NCBI GenBank assembly: GCA_907163375.1
Contig: CAJQUW010011025.1
Coordinates: 1 to 64,000, forward strand
Reading direction: 5' to 3'
From: Prostheceraeus crozeri
Lineage: Eukaryota > Platyhelminthes > Polycladida > Euryleptidae
Length of the DNA: 64,000 bases
In this document: piece after piece, positions 13,036 through 23,308 of the stretch
How the letters are laid out: every line of letters starts with the position of its first letter
How positions within the stretch are numbered: the first letter of the stretch is position 1
The notes under the pieces: model-generated
Told to the model about the DNA's origin: nothing
What the model saw: only the letters and a program-made list of their open reading frames with translations
Database searches by the model: none
Position numbers and translations under genes: made by a program

Positions 13036-13692
13036 CTATAACATATTACAAAATGAAGAATTACATCGATGCTTTTCACGACAAAATACACAAATGATAT
13101 GATGGCAACGAAGAAGTAAAATGTATCTAATAAGACCACGTCTACGACACTCAAAGCACATAAGCGAATTGTCATAGGGTAGAGTTAGGAAAGGACTAGC
13201 AATTCTCCTTCTTTGATTTGCGTTTTGATGTAGCATTCTTCTCCGACTTGCGCTTCGTACCACTGCTGTTAAGGATTTGATCAATTATGTCGTCCACGTT
13301 GGGTGGTTTCGGAATATATAGGATGGATTCCATATGCATGGAGAGAGAGGCTATTTTATTATCCTTGTGTCGACCATAATATAGCCCATTCACTTTGAAA
13401 AGGATATCCCAAGTACCTTCTCCGAGCTCATCACATCTGATGGGTATTGAATGATCTCCCTCCTTCTTATAGTAAGTACACCAATGTGATTACCATCCCA
13501 AATCTTTCTATAGGGAGTATCCTTGTCATCTCTCGCCTTCCACTCTTGAGCAAGAGGAGTAGGAATGTCCATATTTAATGTCACGTACTCCTCAATAATA
13601 TCAAGTTGGTGGCGAATGTACGGACTCACGGGGATCAGTATGTAGTCCCCATACTGATTGTGCATTATCTTGACATCCGTGGAAGGGAGCAT
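13036..13692 (-). pseudogene. Unassigned leading region of the Polinton fossil
   Basis: Minus-strand reading with a Lys/Ser-rich nuclear-signal-like segment (KRKSEKNATSKRKSKK) and a Cys/His cluster (CFECRRRG ... CHHIICVFC) that looks like a treble-clef zinc finger. I do not recognise the family. Co-orientation with the rest of the block suggests it belongs to the same element. Confidence 0.35.
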
Positions 13693-14048
13693 TCCCGTTG
13701 GAGTACTACGCTATGATCATCATAACGCAAGGCTTGTTTAAATTTACGCTGTAGCGGTGTAGGATTATGTACCTTGGATGTTTCTTCCACTGGCCTCAGT
13801 TGTAGATGATCTGACCGTAGCGAACCTTGTAACGTTTGACCGCCATTTTGTCCTACTAGTGCAGCAGATGGAGTAGATGCCTGAAAATGAAAAAAGATTG
13901 TATTAAGTTTACGTTCAAGGGAGGAGAGGGAGGGAAGTAGCGACTTACCATTTTAGTTGGATAATAGAACAGGGAACTAGAGAGAGAAAATGTGCGTCCG
14001 TCACTCGTGTGATTCAACGATGGAATGATTCTCACTGTGGAAGGCTCG

Positions 14049-14060
14049 CTATTTATAAAG
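14049..14060 (-). promoter_or_regulatory. TATA-like box upstream of the fossil block
   Basis: The minus strand reads CTTTATAAATAG, a good TATA-box match, about 360 bases upstream of the first readable segment. It could be the ancestral promoter of the element. The support is only motif and position. Confidence 0.3.
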
Positions 14061-14094
14061 AAATGCTTGATTCTCATTGGATGATGATCCTCAT

Positions 14095-15300
14095 TGGACA
14101 ATAACATCAAGTTGATTCCAAATCTGGCATCCGTTTACCAATCCGATAGTTCGTTTTGAAGCTACAGCCCAAAACGTCCCAAATTCTAACTCTGTCGTTT
14201 TTCGCCAATGTCCCAAAATCTTAAATGGCGTCTCACATCTAAACGAAGACAGATAGGAACAAGCCGATTCTTTCACTGAATTTGTCTCACTCTTAGCTTT
14301 CAAACGAGCTATCGCACGACAAAATCCGTCCACTAGAAGCCAAAATCGAAGCAAGCTGTCCAGAGGGGGGGGGGGGAGGTCAGTGAAATTTTATGAAAAA
14401 TGTTTTGGTGACGGTCCCAGGTCGAAATTCCACACTTTGGAAAATTTTCAAAATTTTACCCATACAAAGTCACTCTGACACTTAGGATTTTTTCAGTTAA
14501 GCGAGCTCCGACCTAAAATCTTTTAACCGCTCTAACTTTTGAACGAAGACAGATAGGAACAAGCCGATTCTTTCACTGAATTTGTCTCACTCTTAGCTTT
14601 CAAACGAGCTATCGCACGACAAAATCCGTCCACTAGAAGCCAAAATCGAAGCAAGCTGTCCAGAGGGGGGGGGGGGACGTCAGCCGAAAATTTTTTTCTC
14701 TCCGATTTCGCTGGAAACATCCTTCCTAACCCAAAATTTCACGTAGATTCCGAATCTGGCCTCCGTTTTCTCATCCGATGCTTCGTTTGGGCGCTACTAC
14801 ACACCAACGTCCCACATTCTATGTCAAAATTTTGAAGAAACAGTTTTTCTCGCCGATTGCCTTGAAACTCACCCTACCGATGCAGAATTTCACGCTGAAT
14901 CCGAATCTGACCTCCGTTTTCTCATCCGACCACTCCTTCCACTCGAAACAACCCATTTTACAAACCAACATTCAGCAGATTGCACCAAAAACATCACACA
15001 CTATAGCCTCAAGACTAATCCTGGCGGTCGCCCACGTCAACCTAGACGGTCGCCCACGTCCACCAGGCGGTCGGACCCACGCACCCGAGTCTCACACTCT
15101 GTCGTTGCAGAGGGGGGGGGGGACGTCAGCGAACATGTTGTGAACGTGGACCCACCCGGCCGGCACACCACGACAGACCACAACCCCGGCCGTTCCCGCG
15201 GGGGGGGGGGACCCAGACACGAAGCACCACGGCGGCCGACCACGACACTCTGCCGTGCCAGAGGGGGGGGGGACGCAGCCACGACGGCGGCCATCTTGCG
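14095..15300. repeat. Decayed tandem modules with G-runs
   Basis: A 137-bp segment (14242-14378) recurs 300 bp later (14542-14678) almost unchanged, each ending in CCAGAG plus about 12 G and GTCAG. G-runs in like contexts recur at about 15110, 15198 and 15260. A second motif (GATTCCRAATCTGRCMTCCG) recurs at about 14112, 14752 and 14899. The last 270 bp are CpG-rich, and the 85-codon minus frame there (15037-15294) follows composition only. This looks like an expanded transposon end or satellite. Confidence 0.75.
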
Positions 15301-15325
15301 CTATCCAGTATTTGTCACTTGCTTA

Positions 15326-16660
15326 CTACTTATACGGATCTTTGTGCAATTTAGGTATCCAGAAAAGTTTAGGTAAAACCATAAATTTATCTTTAACCGT
15401 TATGCCAAAGGAATCCTTGAGGGTGGTGCAATGTTCGGCAATTATGTCATTAATGGAAGAAATTACTGGTGCGTAAGTCTGATTACCAACAGCATTGAAA
15501 CTTCTAAGGTCAAAGCCTAGTTCGTTCAAGAGGACAATGAGGTAATACTTCTTACACACAATGACAAAATTGTTGGCGGCCTTATCCGCCGGAGTAATGA
15601 CGTAATTCTTCTGAAAGTTTGAGATGAAGTTTTTACATTCCTTAGATCTTAGTACCTCGTGCGAATGCAAAGATGGAAAGCTAGAACTCAGGAAGGAAAT
15701 GCGATTTCTAATTATCTTAAGGACAGCCTCCGACCAATTCTGGAAGTCAGAATTCTTAAGGGCGTATTTTCTGCAGGACTTTTCAATAAATGCAACTAGT
15801 GCATTTTTAACACTGACCCTAACAAAATCCCAAGACTTGTGAATAGGCTCTCTATAATTAGTGCCCTTAGCCATCAAATCCCTAAGTTTAGGGTTGGATA
15901 TAATACTCAAGTCACCAGTAACCACGTGTGAAGCGGGCTTGTAGCAGAAGATAGAATCAGAACAAAGACAAGGCTTGCTAATAAATTCTCTGATTTCATC
16001 AATAGAAGCATTCTTCAAGATCTGGTTGTAATTGAAGAGCTTCCGACCAATAGGGGTGGTGTATTTAAAGAAAACCTGTAGTGGACATTTACTACGAATT
16101 GGATTAGGCAACATACTGTTAACATGTGAATCAGCGAAAATGGAAGAAACTTTTAAGAGATCTACTTCTTTGCACTCAAAAGGGATAATAATAACTTCCC
16201 TGTCGATCTTATCAATGGAATCTTCGACTTTTAAGAATCTCGAACAGAAGGATTCGACTAGATACGAGCAGGTACCCGGCTTGCTAAGAGTAAAAGCAAG
16301 AAGTTGCTTAAGTGTGGTACGACTAAGAGACTTCAAAGTGATGTAAAATTCGTAAAACATGTTGGAAAAACAAAGGCTATTAATTTTATCGTAGAGAGAC
16401 TCCAAGCATCCAGCCAAGATATTTCTCTTAATTACTGCGAATCCATGCCCTCTAGGTCTTCTAAGGACCGGTGAAGAGAAGTACTGCTTATGTAAGGAAC
16501 CTTTGGAGACACAACCAAAACCTTGAATTCTATCGTTCAAGCCTAGTGGGAAGATTGTACATAGTGTTTTAATCCATAAATCCACCCTCTTCAGAAGCTC
16601 CCTATCCCTAAGGTCAGTATTATCAGAGAAGTTGGAATCTACATGGTCTATAATTTGCAA
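15326..16660 (-). pseudogene. N-terminal region of Penelope-like reverse transcriptase (3' truncated)
   Basis: 444 codons open. The first ~310 residues are the long leader of these proteins. PADKAANNFVIVCKKYY (about 360) and LPKLFWIPKLHKDPYK (the last 16 residues) are the conserved blocks that precede the RT fingers in Naiad-like proteins. No palm motifs follow because the sequence is replaced after residue 444. Without the palm it cannot be an active polymerase. The long open frame indicates a fairly recent copy. Confidence 0.75.
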
Positions 16661-17046
16661 TTTAATGTTGCAAAAATTATGACCATCTTGTCTAAAGTGC
16701 TCATAAAGGAAAGTAGTGGTTTTGAGGATGCATGGTAACGGTGACCATTCAACCTAGCATTTAAAGATTGGGTGGTTTTGCCAACATATTGGAACCCGCA
16801 ATCGCTGCAAGAAATGAGATAGATTACAAAGCTGGATTTGCAATCGAAAGAACCACTCAAATCTATGAGAAAAGCCTTTCTAGTGGTGTTTGATACGAAA
16901 AAGGAAGATTTATGTATGGACCCACAACATAAGCACCCTTTTCTATTACAACTGTCAATAGAAAAGGAACCCGTGCTATCGGCTACATAAGCCTTTTTCT
17001 TAATACTGTAAGGGTAATGGTATCTAACTCTAGAAGCCGCAAGCAA
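16648..17046 (-). pseudogene. GIY-YIG endonuclease domain of the permuted Penelope-like element
   Basis: 132 codons. A Cys-rich segment (CNRKGCLCC, residues about 34-42) precedes the nuclease signature: YLISCSDC, then FQYVGKTTQSLNARLNGH at residues about 84-101. YVGKT carries the YIG-equivalent, and R in NARLNGH is the catalytic-type arginine. In the family the domain nicks the target for primed reverse transcription. The frame continues a few codons past the domain and then shifts into the RT frame. The upstream Cys cluster agrees with what is known of Naiads. Confidence 0.75.
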
Positions 17047-17537
17047 AGTTTTTATTGTTACCCCTTGTCGAATAAGGCAAAATTCTAGGACTATGTGCTC
17101 TCAAAGCCCAAGGGCAACAGGCCGGACTGTAACCTATTGGCGAGGGGCTGCCTCGCTGAGGCGGGCGTTAACAGTCAATGGATCTAAACAGACCCTCCCA
17201 CCTTCACTAGCAATGCCTGGCGATTAGGATTTCGGCCAAACTCCATAATCTTATAACCGGATCAAAACTAGCAGCTAATACAATATTGAAGGCAGTAATA
17301 GCTTATCACCTTAATACTTAGAATAACATGGAAGAAAATCAACGTCGAATCCTAAAAAATGCAAGAGTGAACGAAGAGAAAGATTGATAATAAGATCAAA
17401 CCAATAAATAAATGGCAAATTGCAATAATAATAATAATATGCCTACCAGTAAAATAACTATGAGACCTATTACAAAAAAGAATACATGTGACGTGAATAA
17501 CTAATGCACTTACACTCATAAACGTTCATTGAAAATT
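17047..17537. other. Upstream flank of the Naiad-type element
   Basis: Could contain the 5' untranslated part of the element. A short GC-rich inverted segment (GAGGGGCTGCCTCG...CGAGG-like, about 17143-17165) is seen. No open frame or clear terminal repeat. Confidence 0.35.
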
Positions 17538-18068
17538 TGTCCAAGGATTGACAAACGTTGCTGCTAAAAAGGCATCAAACATTAAAAAATATCAATGGAT
17601 TGATGAAAGCTACATATTATAAAACTCTCCCATGTAGGCCCTATTATGTATAAAGGCCTACGAATGACAGTACTACAATCTAAGAATAGCAGATCTTCAA
17701 TAAATTATCAATGGACTAACAACCGTTACTTTGACACCCGCGTGATGCCGAATGAAGACCATCGATGGATTAACAAGCGTCACTTTGAAAACCATCAAGG
17801 CAAAAGCAAATACTCAAGAAAATATCAATGGATTAACAAACAAAATGCGGGTATAAAAACAATCATGGGAATAGCAGATACAGAAGTAAAATATCAATGG
17901 ATTAACAAACGCAAAACGCTACCATGCGGCAATGAAGGCTATCAAGAGAATAGCTGATGCTCTAGAAAAATATCAATGGATTAACAAACGTTTCTACGGG
18001 TATGAAAATCTAGAGAATAGCCGATGCACTAGAAAAATGTCAATGGATTAACAAACGTTGTTATGAAA
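17538..18068 (+). repeat. Degenerate tandem array, core TATCAATGGATTAACAAACG
   Basis: The core recurs at about 17591, 17706, 17761, 17823, 17892, 17971 and 18038, with spacings of 55-79 bp (one of 115) and a weaker copy near 17542. The spacer often contains GAATAGC(C/T)GATGC. The array resumes as a weaker unit at 19046-19075 on the other side of the pogo-type element, showing that the element landed inside it. It contains a 103-codon frame (17646-17957) with a repeated YQWINK peptide that is a by-product. Confidence 0.8.
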
Positions 18069-18070
18069 TA

Positions 18071-19045
18071 CCGTAAAATGGGGTAATTCGGACACCTGGT
18101 CACTTTTTATCTTTAATCGACTAATGAAAATTGTTAGATGCTTCTAGTGAGACCGAAATGCATTTTTTTAGTTAGATATACATTAATCAACTGAAATTTA
18201 TCAATAGACGCGAAAATTTTTTTCAGTGTATTCACAGCTACATTATATTTGAAATTCAAAAAAGTCGAAAAAAAACTAATTTTACTATTTTTCATCAGGT
18301 TTGATCTACCACAAGGCTTTGTTGTAGGTTGAAATGGGCTGGCTTGCGGAAGTACCATTAGAAACCATTACTAATGCATTCACTCGTTTGTAGCTGGTCA
18401 GTTGTTGTACCCAAATACAGACGACGCGAATTCTTGGAATTTCTTGCGCCGGTGGGTGCAGCAAGCAAGGCTAATTGATACTGATCAATCTGCTGAGACG
18501 GCATTTCTCACTGTCTGTTGTTATCACACGCGAGTATGTTGATGAATCTCGCACAAACTTGTTCAGCGATCAAGGATTCAAGTTCGTCGTCCTCAAGTGA
18601 TGAAGACGACACATGCGCAAGCTGTTCAGTCGCCTTTATGAAGTCCAGTGGACCGGACTGGATCCAATGTGTTACTTGTGCCGAGTGGTTCTGTGGCAAG
18701 TGCAACGGTGGAAGCGTTGATCCCTTTTTCGAGTGTGCCCAGTGTACATAGACTCATTTTAACTTCAGTTTGCAACATTTGCATTTGATTTAGATCGTTT
18801 CTGTTCAGTTTGAAATACAAAACTTGTTGGTGTCCGAATTACCCCATTTTTTCTTTTTTTAAGTACCCCTCGTAGAAATTATCCAGACAAATTTCTACAA
18901 GGCTTGAGGTTACCGGGTCATTACATATTGTAAATAACGCCCCATTTGCGGTTCATGTAGGATTATAGGATCATAGCATCATTACAAATGACAAAAAAAA
19001 TTAAAAAAACCCTCAAAAAGGTGTCCGAATTACCCCATTTTACGG
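18071..19045 (+). mobile_element. Non-autonomous pogo/Tigger-type element
   Basis: A 975-bp unit with near-perfect terminal inverted repeats of about 26 bp starting CCGTAAAATGGGGTAATTCG, flanked on both sides by TA, the Tc1/mariner-pogo target duplication. A third copy of the end lies inside at 18829-18850, about 170 bp before the right end. Only the C-terminal PHD-type finger of a transposase is retained; the helix-turn-helix and DDE domains are gone. It inserted into the tandem array described above. Confidence 0.85.
18518..18751 (+). pseudogene. PHD-like finger, C-terminus of a pogo-type transposase
   Basis: 77 codons: a Ser/Asp/Glu linker, then CASC ... DWIQCVTCAEWFCGKCNGG ... FECAQC, ending at a stop codon. 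This C4HC3-like finger with the DWIQC box is the C-terminal module of many invertebrate pogo/Tigger transposases. It lies inside the terminal inverted repeats, which supports that origin over a host gene. The upstream catalytic part is absent, so the ATG at 18518 is not the ancestral start. Confidence 0.7.
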
Positions 19046-19090
19046 TATATCAAATGAATAACAAATGTTCATGCAAACCTAGGAACTGAA

Positions 19091-21162
19091 TTATAATACA
19101 GTCTCCAACTTACAAGCATATTTTGTGTAAATCATAGCGCTGAGCTTGTCAGGCTTGAGCCTTTTTCGAAGCTTTGATAAGAGAATCCCCGCCTCGCTGA
19201 ATAGCTTTCTACAGAAGCCGATGACACTGGGGTGGAAAAAAGAATTTTTGCACACTTTGACAAAAGTCTCATTTGTGGTCCTTCCTCTTTCCAAAAATCC
19301 TTGGTCGGATGTCTGGAGGCCACACGAATGGTCTCAAAAAGCAACATTTCTGTTTCAAGTTGTTCATGAAGCGAAATCTTCATGCGCTTTGGGCGTGGAG
19401 CAAACAATGTCTCAAACGGATCGCTGGATGTCGAGGGCTCACGTTCCTGGTTATCACTGAATTTGTCTGTGGGGATATCAGATATATGCATTGAATCAAG
19501 CAGCTGATTCAAATAGTTCACAACACTCGATTTGAATCCTTGCATCTCCTGCTCCCATTCATTCATGAACACCTGCAATTCTCGGGTCTTTTTGCTGGAA
19601 TATCAAAGAGTTTTCACCATATCCAAAGCCGTGTTGCAGACATCAATGCCTGACAAATAACAAGCCACTTTTGCAAATGATGAACCACAATATGGCCACA
19701 GCTTCTTTCTCATCTGGTTTCGTAGAAGGCAGCAAGTCTCCCGAGCGATGGCAGGCACTTCTTCACTAATCTGCATTTGGAACAAGTGAATATCCAAAGT
19801 AAGATAGTTCAGGTAAGATAGATGAGAAGTTGGCTCATCAACCTCAACTCTGTCAAAGAAGCACTTGACGGCTTCCATAATATCCAACAGAGATTTCAGT
19901 GAATGTAAAGGTGGCAAATTGTCAGATACATGACAGTCTTCTTCTGACAGAAATACAGTGTAGTTGTCCACCGCAGATCGAAGTCGAGAATGTTGAAAGC
20001 GCCATGGGCGATTCGTGCTTTTATCAGGAATAGCACGCTTCAGTCGCTTCGCATTTTGGTCGCGTACATTATAGAAAGATTCCACAGAAGTCAGATTAGA
20101 CAGCATGCCACTAAGTAATTCTGGTGGAGACTTCTCGAAAACGTCTTTGACACAAGTCGACAAGGCATGTTCGGTACAACCAATTCTATCACCCAAGTTC
20201 AGCGTCGTTGGATAACGGCCGTCGAACGTTGCAACCATTTTCGGTTCGTTGTCACTAACTATAAAGATGGGTTGAGAGAGCTCACCCTGTTTTTCATCAT
20301 CCGGTGACTTAATGCATTCTTCGAGAATTTTGAAAGTGAACAAAGCGTCGTGTGGTACATATCCAAATCACAAATCTGAAGTGGATAACTGAACCAACGC
20401 CAATCTTTATCGAGTCCACAAGCAACAATAGCAAAATAAGAAAGTCGATGTTCATGTCTTCCAGACCAAAAATCAATCATGCATGATACACCAGCATCCG
20501 GATCGTTGAGACTGTTTCTAAAGTGATGTTGCAACTTCGCATGGGATTGCTCTCCCTCAGTCATTAACCCCGATGAAATGTAAGTTCGTCCGATGGAATA
20601 GTAATTGATCTTGTTGTTTCTGTGCGTTACAAGCGAAGTTTGCGCAAGAAGATGCAATTTGAGCCATGGCGTTGATAGACACAGTCGGATGGGCACAAAC
20701 AAGCTTCACTACATGCTGCTGCCATTGTTCTTTTGCTTCTTTCGGAAGAGGAGGCTTGCTTGCTGATGGAGCACACTTAAAACTTCGGTGAATGGTGAGT
20801 TGATTGGACGTCGACGTTGCCGGTGCGCAGTTTTTCTCGAGATGGCGCTTTATTGCACTGACCCCACTCTGGTTGACCCACTGTCCTCTTGTCTTCTTAA
20901 ACCAAAGAAACAATTTCTTACAGGCATCACAATAAAGGAAAGGGGCCAACAATGGTTTCTTGTCGTCTCCTGAGCTCTCGGCAACCGGTGATATGTCCAC
21001 TTGCACGGCCTTTATCCTCGAATCAAGATTGGCACTACCACTGGTTAATGACTTCGGTGGTGGAACAAAAGATACACGAGCAGCAGAAATGTGCTGCTGA
21101 AGAGTTTTTTTGTCTACTTCGAAGAAATTGTTCGAAGACATCGCAGCGACGACCTGCCTCAT
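19091..21162 (-). pseudogene. hAT transposase relic with BED finger
   Basis: Readable over about 2.1 kb in at least five overlapping frames (starting at 21162, 20702, 20343, 19578 and 19294), so it carries four or more frameshifts. In order: a BED-type zinc finger (CDACKKLF ... IKRHLEKNC), first catalytic region CMIDFWSGRHEHRLSYFA, second region FIVSDNEPKMVATF with GCTEHALSTCV, the insertion helical region, and a C-terminal dimerisation segment (STPVSSASVES, FSEAGILLS). Total length fits a hAT transposase of about 650-690 residues. The ATG at 21162 or the internal one a few codons later could be the start. It cannot be active. Confidence 0.8.
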
Positions 21163-21444
21163 AGTGGGAACTGAAGTTGCAGACGATTATAATTACACCA
21201 TATAGCTCGGTTCCTTTTCGGTCTGCAGCCTAATGAATCATCGCCAAGCGTCAATCAGGGGAAAAGAATGTTTTGCGAGCTCACATTCCCTCACTTGAAT
21301 TGTCAAAAGTTGCGTAAGTGAAATTGATCATGCAGCGCACGGGGCGAGAGAATCGGTCGGTCACTGACATGGATACTGATTCTCCTCCTGCCGGTTGACG
21401 ATGCGAATTGACAGACAGCCTCAACAGATAATTACATAATCCAG

Positions 21445-21468
21445 GCTCTCTCTCTCTCTCTCTCTCTC
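21445..21468. repeat. (CT)n microsatellite
   Basis: About eleven CT repeats in the leader of the hAT relic. Confidence 0.9.
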
Positions 21469-21895
21469 ATTCAAGACCGATATTAGTCTTCTTATAAGAT
21501 TGATAAGCCAAGAAAAGAATTGTTATGATGATGGTTACCGACCCGTGTTTCGTCACCCTGACAGAATCATGCTTTTTTCAGACAAGGACAGCCTGCTTAC
21601 TGTAGACACACCTGTACAATGTACATGTATAAATGTTGTATTTTCACTTCAATCTGAGCGTCATTCATGAGCGGCTTCGCCTAGTCATCCAGTAAGATGA
21701 GTGCAACTACAGCCTGCATTCTCGCTTTCTCAGAACCTTTGCAAACCAAAAAAGAGTTGATACTTTCAAATATGATTTAAATTTATCTTATTTTGGTGAT
21801 CAAAATTTTTACTTAATTCCCATGGGATTCCCATGACCTGAAGCAAGATTCCCATCTCATGGGAATTCCCATTCCCACGGCAAGTTTGGTAGATA

Positions 21896-23150
21896 GGTAT
21901 AGGATATCAAACGATATTTGAAAGCATTACCAACATAACAGACGACGACCTCAAGCCGGAGTTTTTCTTTTTATGTTAGTTTATTTGCATTTGCAGTAAC
22001 AAGAAAAAAAACGAAGGTACAAAAAAGAGTAATTTACTCCGAAGGCCGGAGTTTGTTATAGGATAATGCGTGAAAAATATCGTATGATATCTATCATAAC
22101 ACATAGTTTTACCTGTATTTCGGAGTGTGATATCTGATGACTCCCGTTTGTTAAGCACATACTGCACGGAATATACTAGGCAACCAAATTCAAATTTCTT
22201 GGCACCTTGACAGACATAATTGGTTCTATTCTTCGCTACAGTTTTAGCAGAAAATTTGTTTGATCGCTACCTCATAAGAGCAAAACTAACCATGTTCAGA
22301 TAAAATATGGCCTTTGTCAAATTCTAGACTCATCATCGGAAAGCACACTTGTGTCAATGATTATTTGTTCATCAAATGCAGAAGTTGATTTGTGATTTGT
22401 ATAATCCAGTGATGATAGTGATGTCGTTGTTTCTTTTTCATTGAAACATTCCTTCAGTTTTGAAAGAATCACATAGATCCGCTCGCTGCATTCTTATAGA
22501 GTTCTGAAGTCCCAGCAGCAATCGACTTCAGAAGATCTCGTGGTAGCAGCAATCGACTTCAGAAGATCTCGTGGTTAGTAATTTCAATCATGCCTTCAAC
22601 TTTCTGCAATAAACTGTGATACATATTCGCTGATTTCACCATCTCTGAAGCATTCAAAGTGCTGCAAAGGTGTTGTTAATTGCTTGGTCTTGATTTTCTC
22701 TTCATGCCATTCATCAAGAATGCCTTGAACCCTTAAATTTCTTCCTTCTATTCATAATGATTCCGCAATGATAATCACGAGTGCCATATCCTTTGTGGCG
22801 AATCGTCCTTCCTTAGTCGTTTCTTGATTGGCATGTATTTGATATGAAATGTACATATTGCTTGGTGATCTTGAACACACGCATCGGTTTGAGACATTTT
22901 CTTGGATCAAGGCTTCTAACAAAATTAACAGCCTGCTGACTATGCAAAAACACAATGCATTGTGGATTGTTTGAAAAACTTGAGCTCTATTATCATAGCC
23001 AGTTTTAGAAGTCTAGATTGCCCGAGAGTTACCTAAATAACTCCCGGTAGACAGAGATTCAGGAGCGGCTTTTTACGTGTGATAGATAGAAATATAAATG
23101 GGAGGAGACGTTTATTTATCAACAATAATAACAAATATACAAAAATCGGT
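21896..23150. other. Unassigned DNA with a 31-bp tandem duplication
   Basis: No recognisable gene. A perfect 31-bp direct duplication occupies 22514-22544 and 22545-22575 (begins AGCAGCAATCGACTTC). The minus frame at 22752-22955 (67 codons) has no known motif. Confidence 0.5.
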
Positions 23151-23308
23151 TATACACTCAAGGAAAAAATAAAGTACCCGGTTAGACATTTAACTCTATT
23201 TCGAAAACAACAAGACAATATGCACTACTTGTGCTTCAGAGTCGATCACAGAAACAATATCAATACGCGTATAAAGTCACGAAAGGCGTACTAGTACAAA
23301 GAAAACAG

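Larger units (their letters stand above)
8910..14090 (-). mobile_element. Polinton/Maverick fossil, partial
   Basis: About 5.2 kb read on the minus strand holds, in transcription order, an unassigned basic/zinc-like region, a DEDD-type exonuclease-like region, a polymerase-associated N-terminal-like region, a small basic protein, a packaging-type ATPase and a retrovirus-like integrase. Intact Polintons are usually 15-20 kb with long terminal inverted repeats. Here no capsid, protease or polymerase palm was recognised and no terminal repeats were found, so it is partial. It is clearly broken, with on the order of half a dozen breaks or more, and is probably of middling age because the motifs still read well. 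Confidence 0.8.
15326..17046 (-). mobile_element. Truncated Penelope-like retroelement, Naiad-type (GIY-YIG before RT)
   Basis: The minus strand reads first a GIY-YIG endonuclease and then the N-terminal part of a Penelope-like reverse transcriptase. That order is the reverse of canonical Penelope elements and matches the permuted Naiad/Chlamys group. The copy stops after the LPKLFWIPKLHKDPYK motif, so the fingers, palm and thumb are gone and the G-run modules follow directly. Two frames overlap by 13 bp between the domains, implying one frameshift. The retained 5' half with a lost 3' half is unusual for a retrocopy and suggests later deletion or recombination. Confidence 0.8.
19085..21890 (-). 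mobile_element. Decayed hAT DNA transposon
   Basis: Defined by the transposase relic below and by an upstream region (21818-21885) dense in TGGGAAT/ATTCCCA motifs, like the subterminal transposase-binding repeats of hAT elements. The 5' end is probably near 21890. The 3' end seems lost where the sequence meets the TATCAATGG tandem array near 19080, and no 8-bp target duplication could be found. Confidence 0.65.

Noticed and set aside
15037-15294. 85-codon minus frame in the CpG-rich patch
   Set aside because: Pro/Arg/Val-rich composition follows the G-run repeats and no motif is present.
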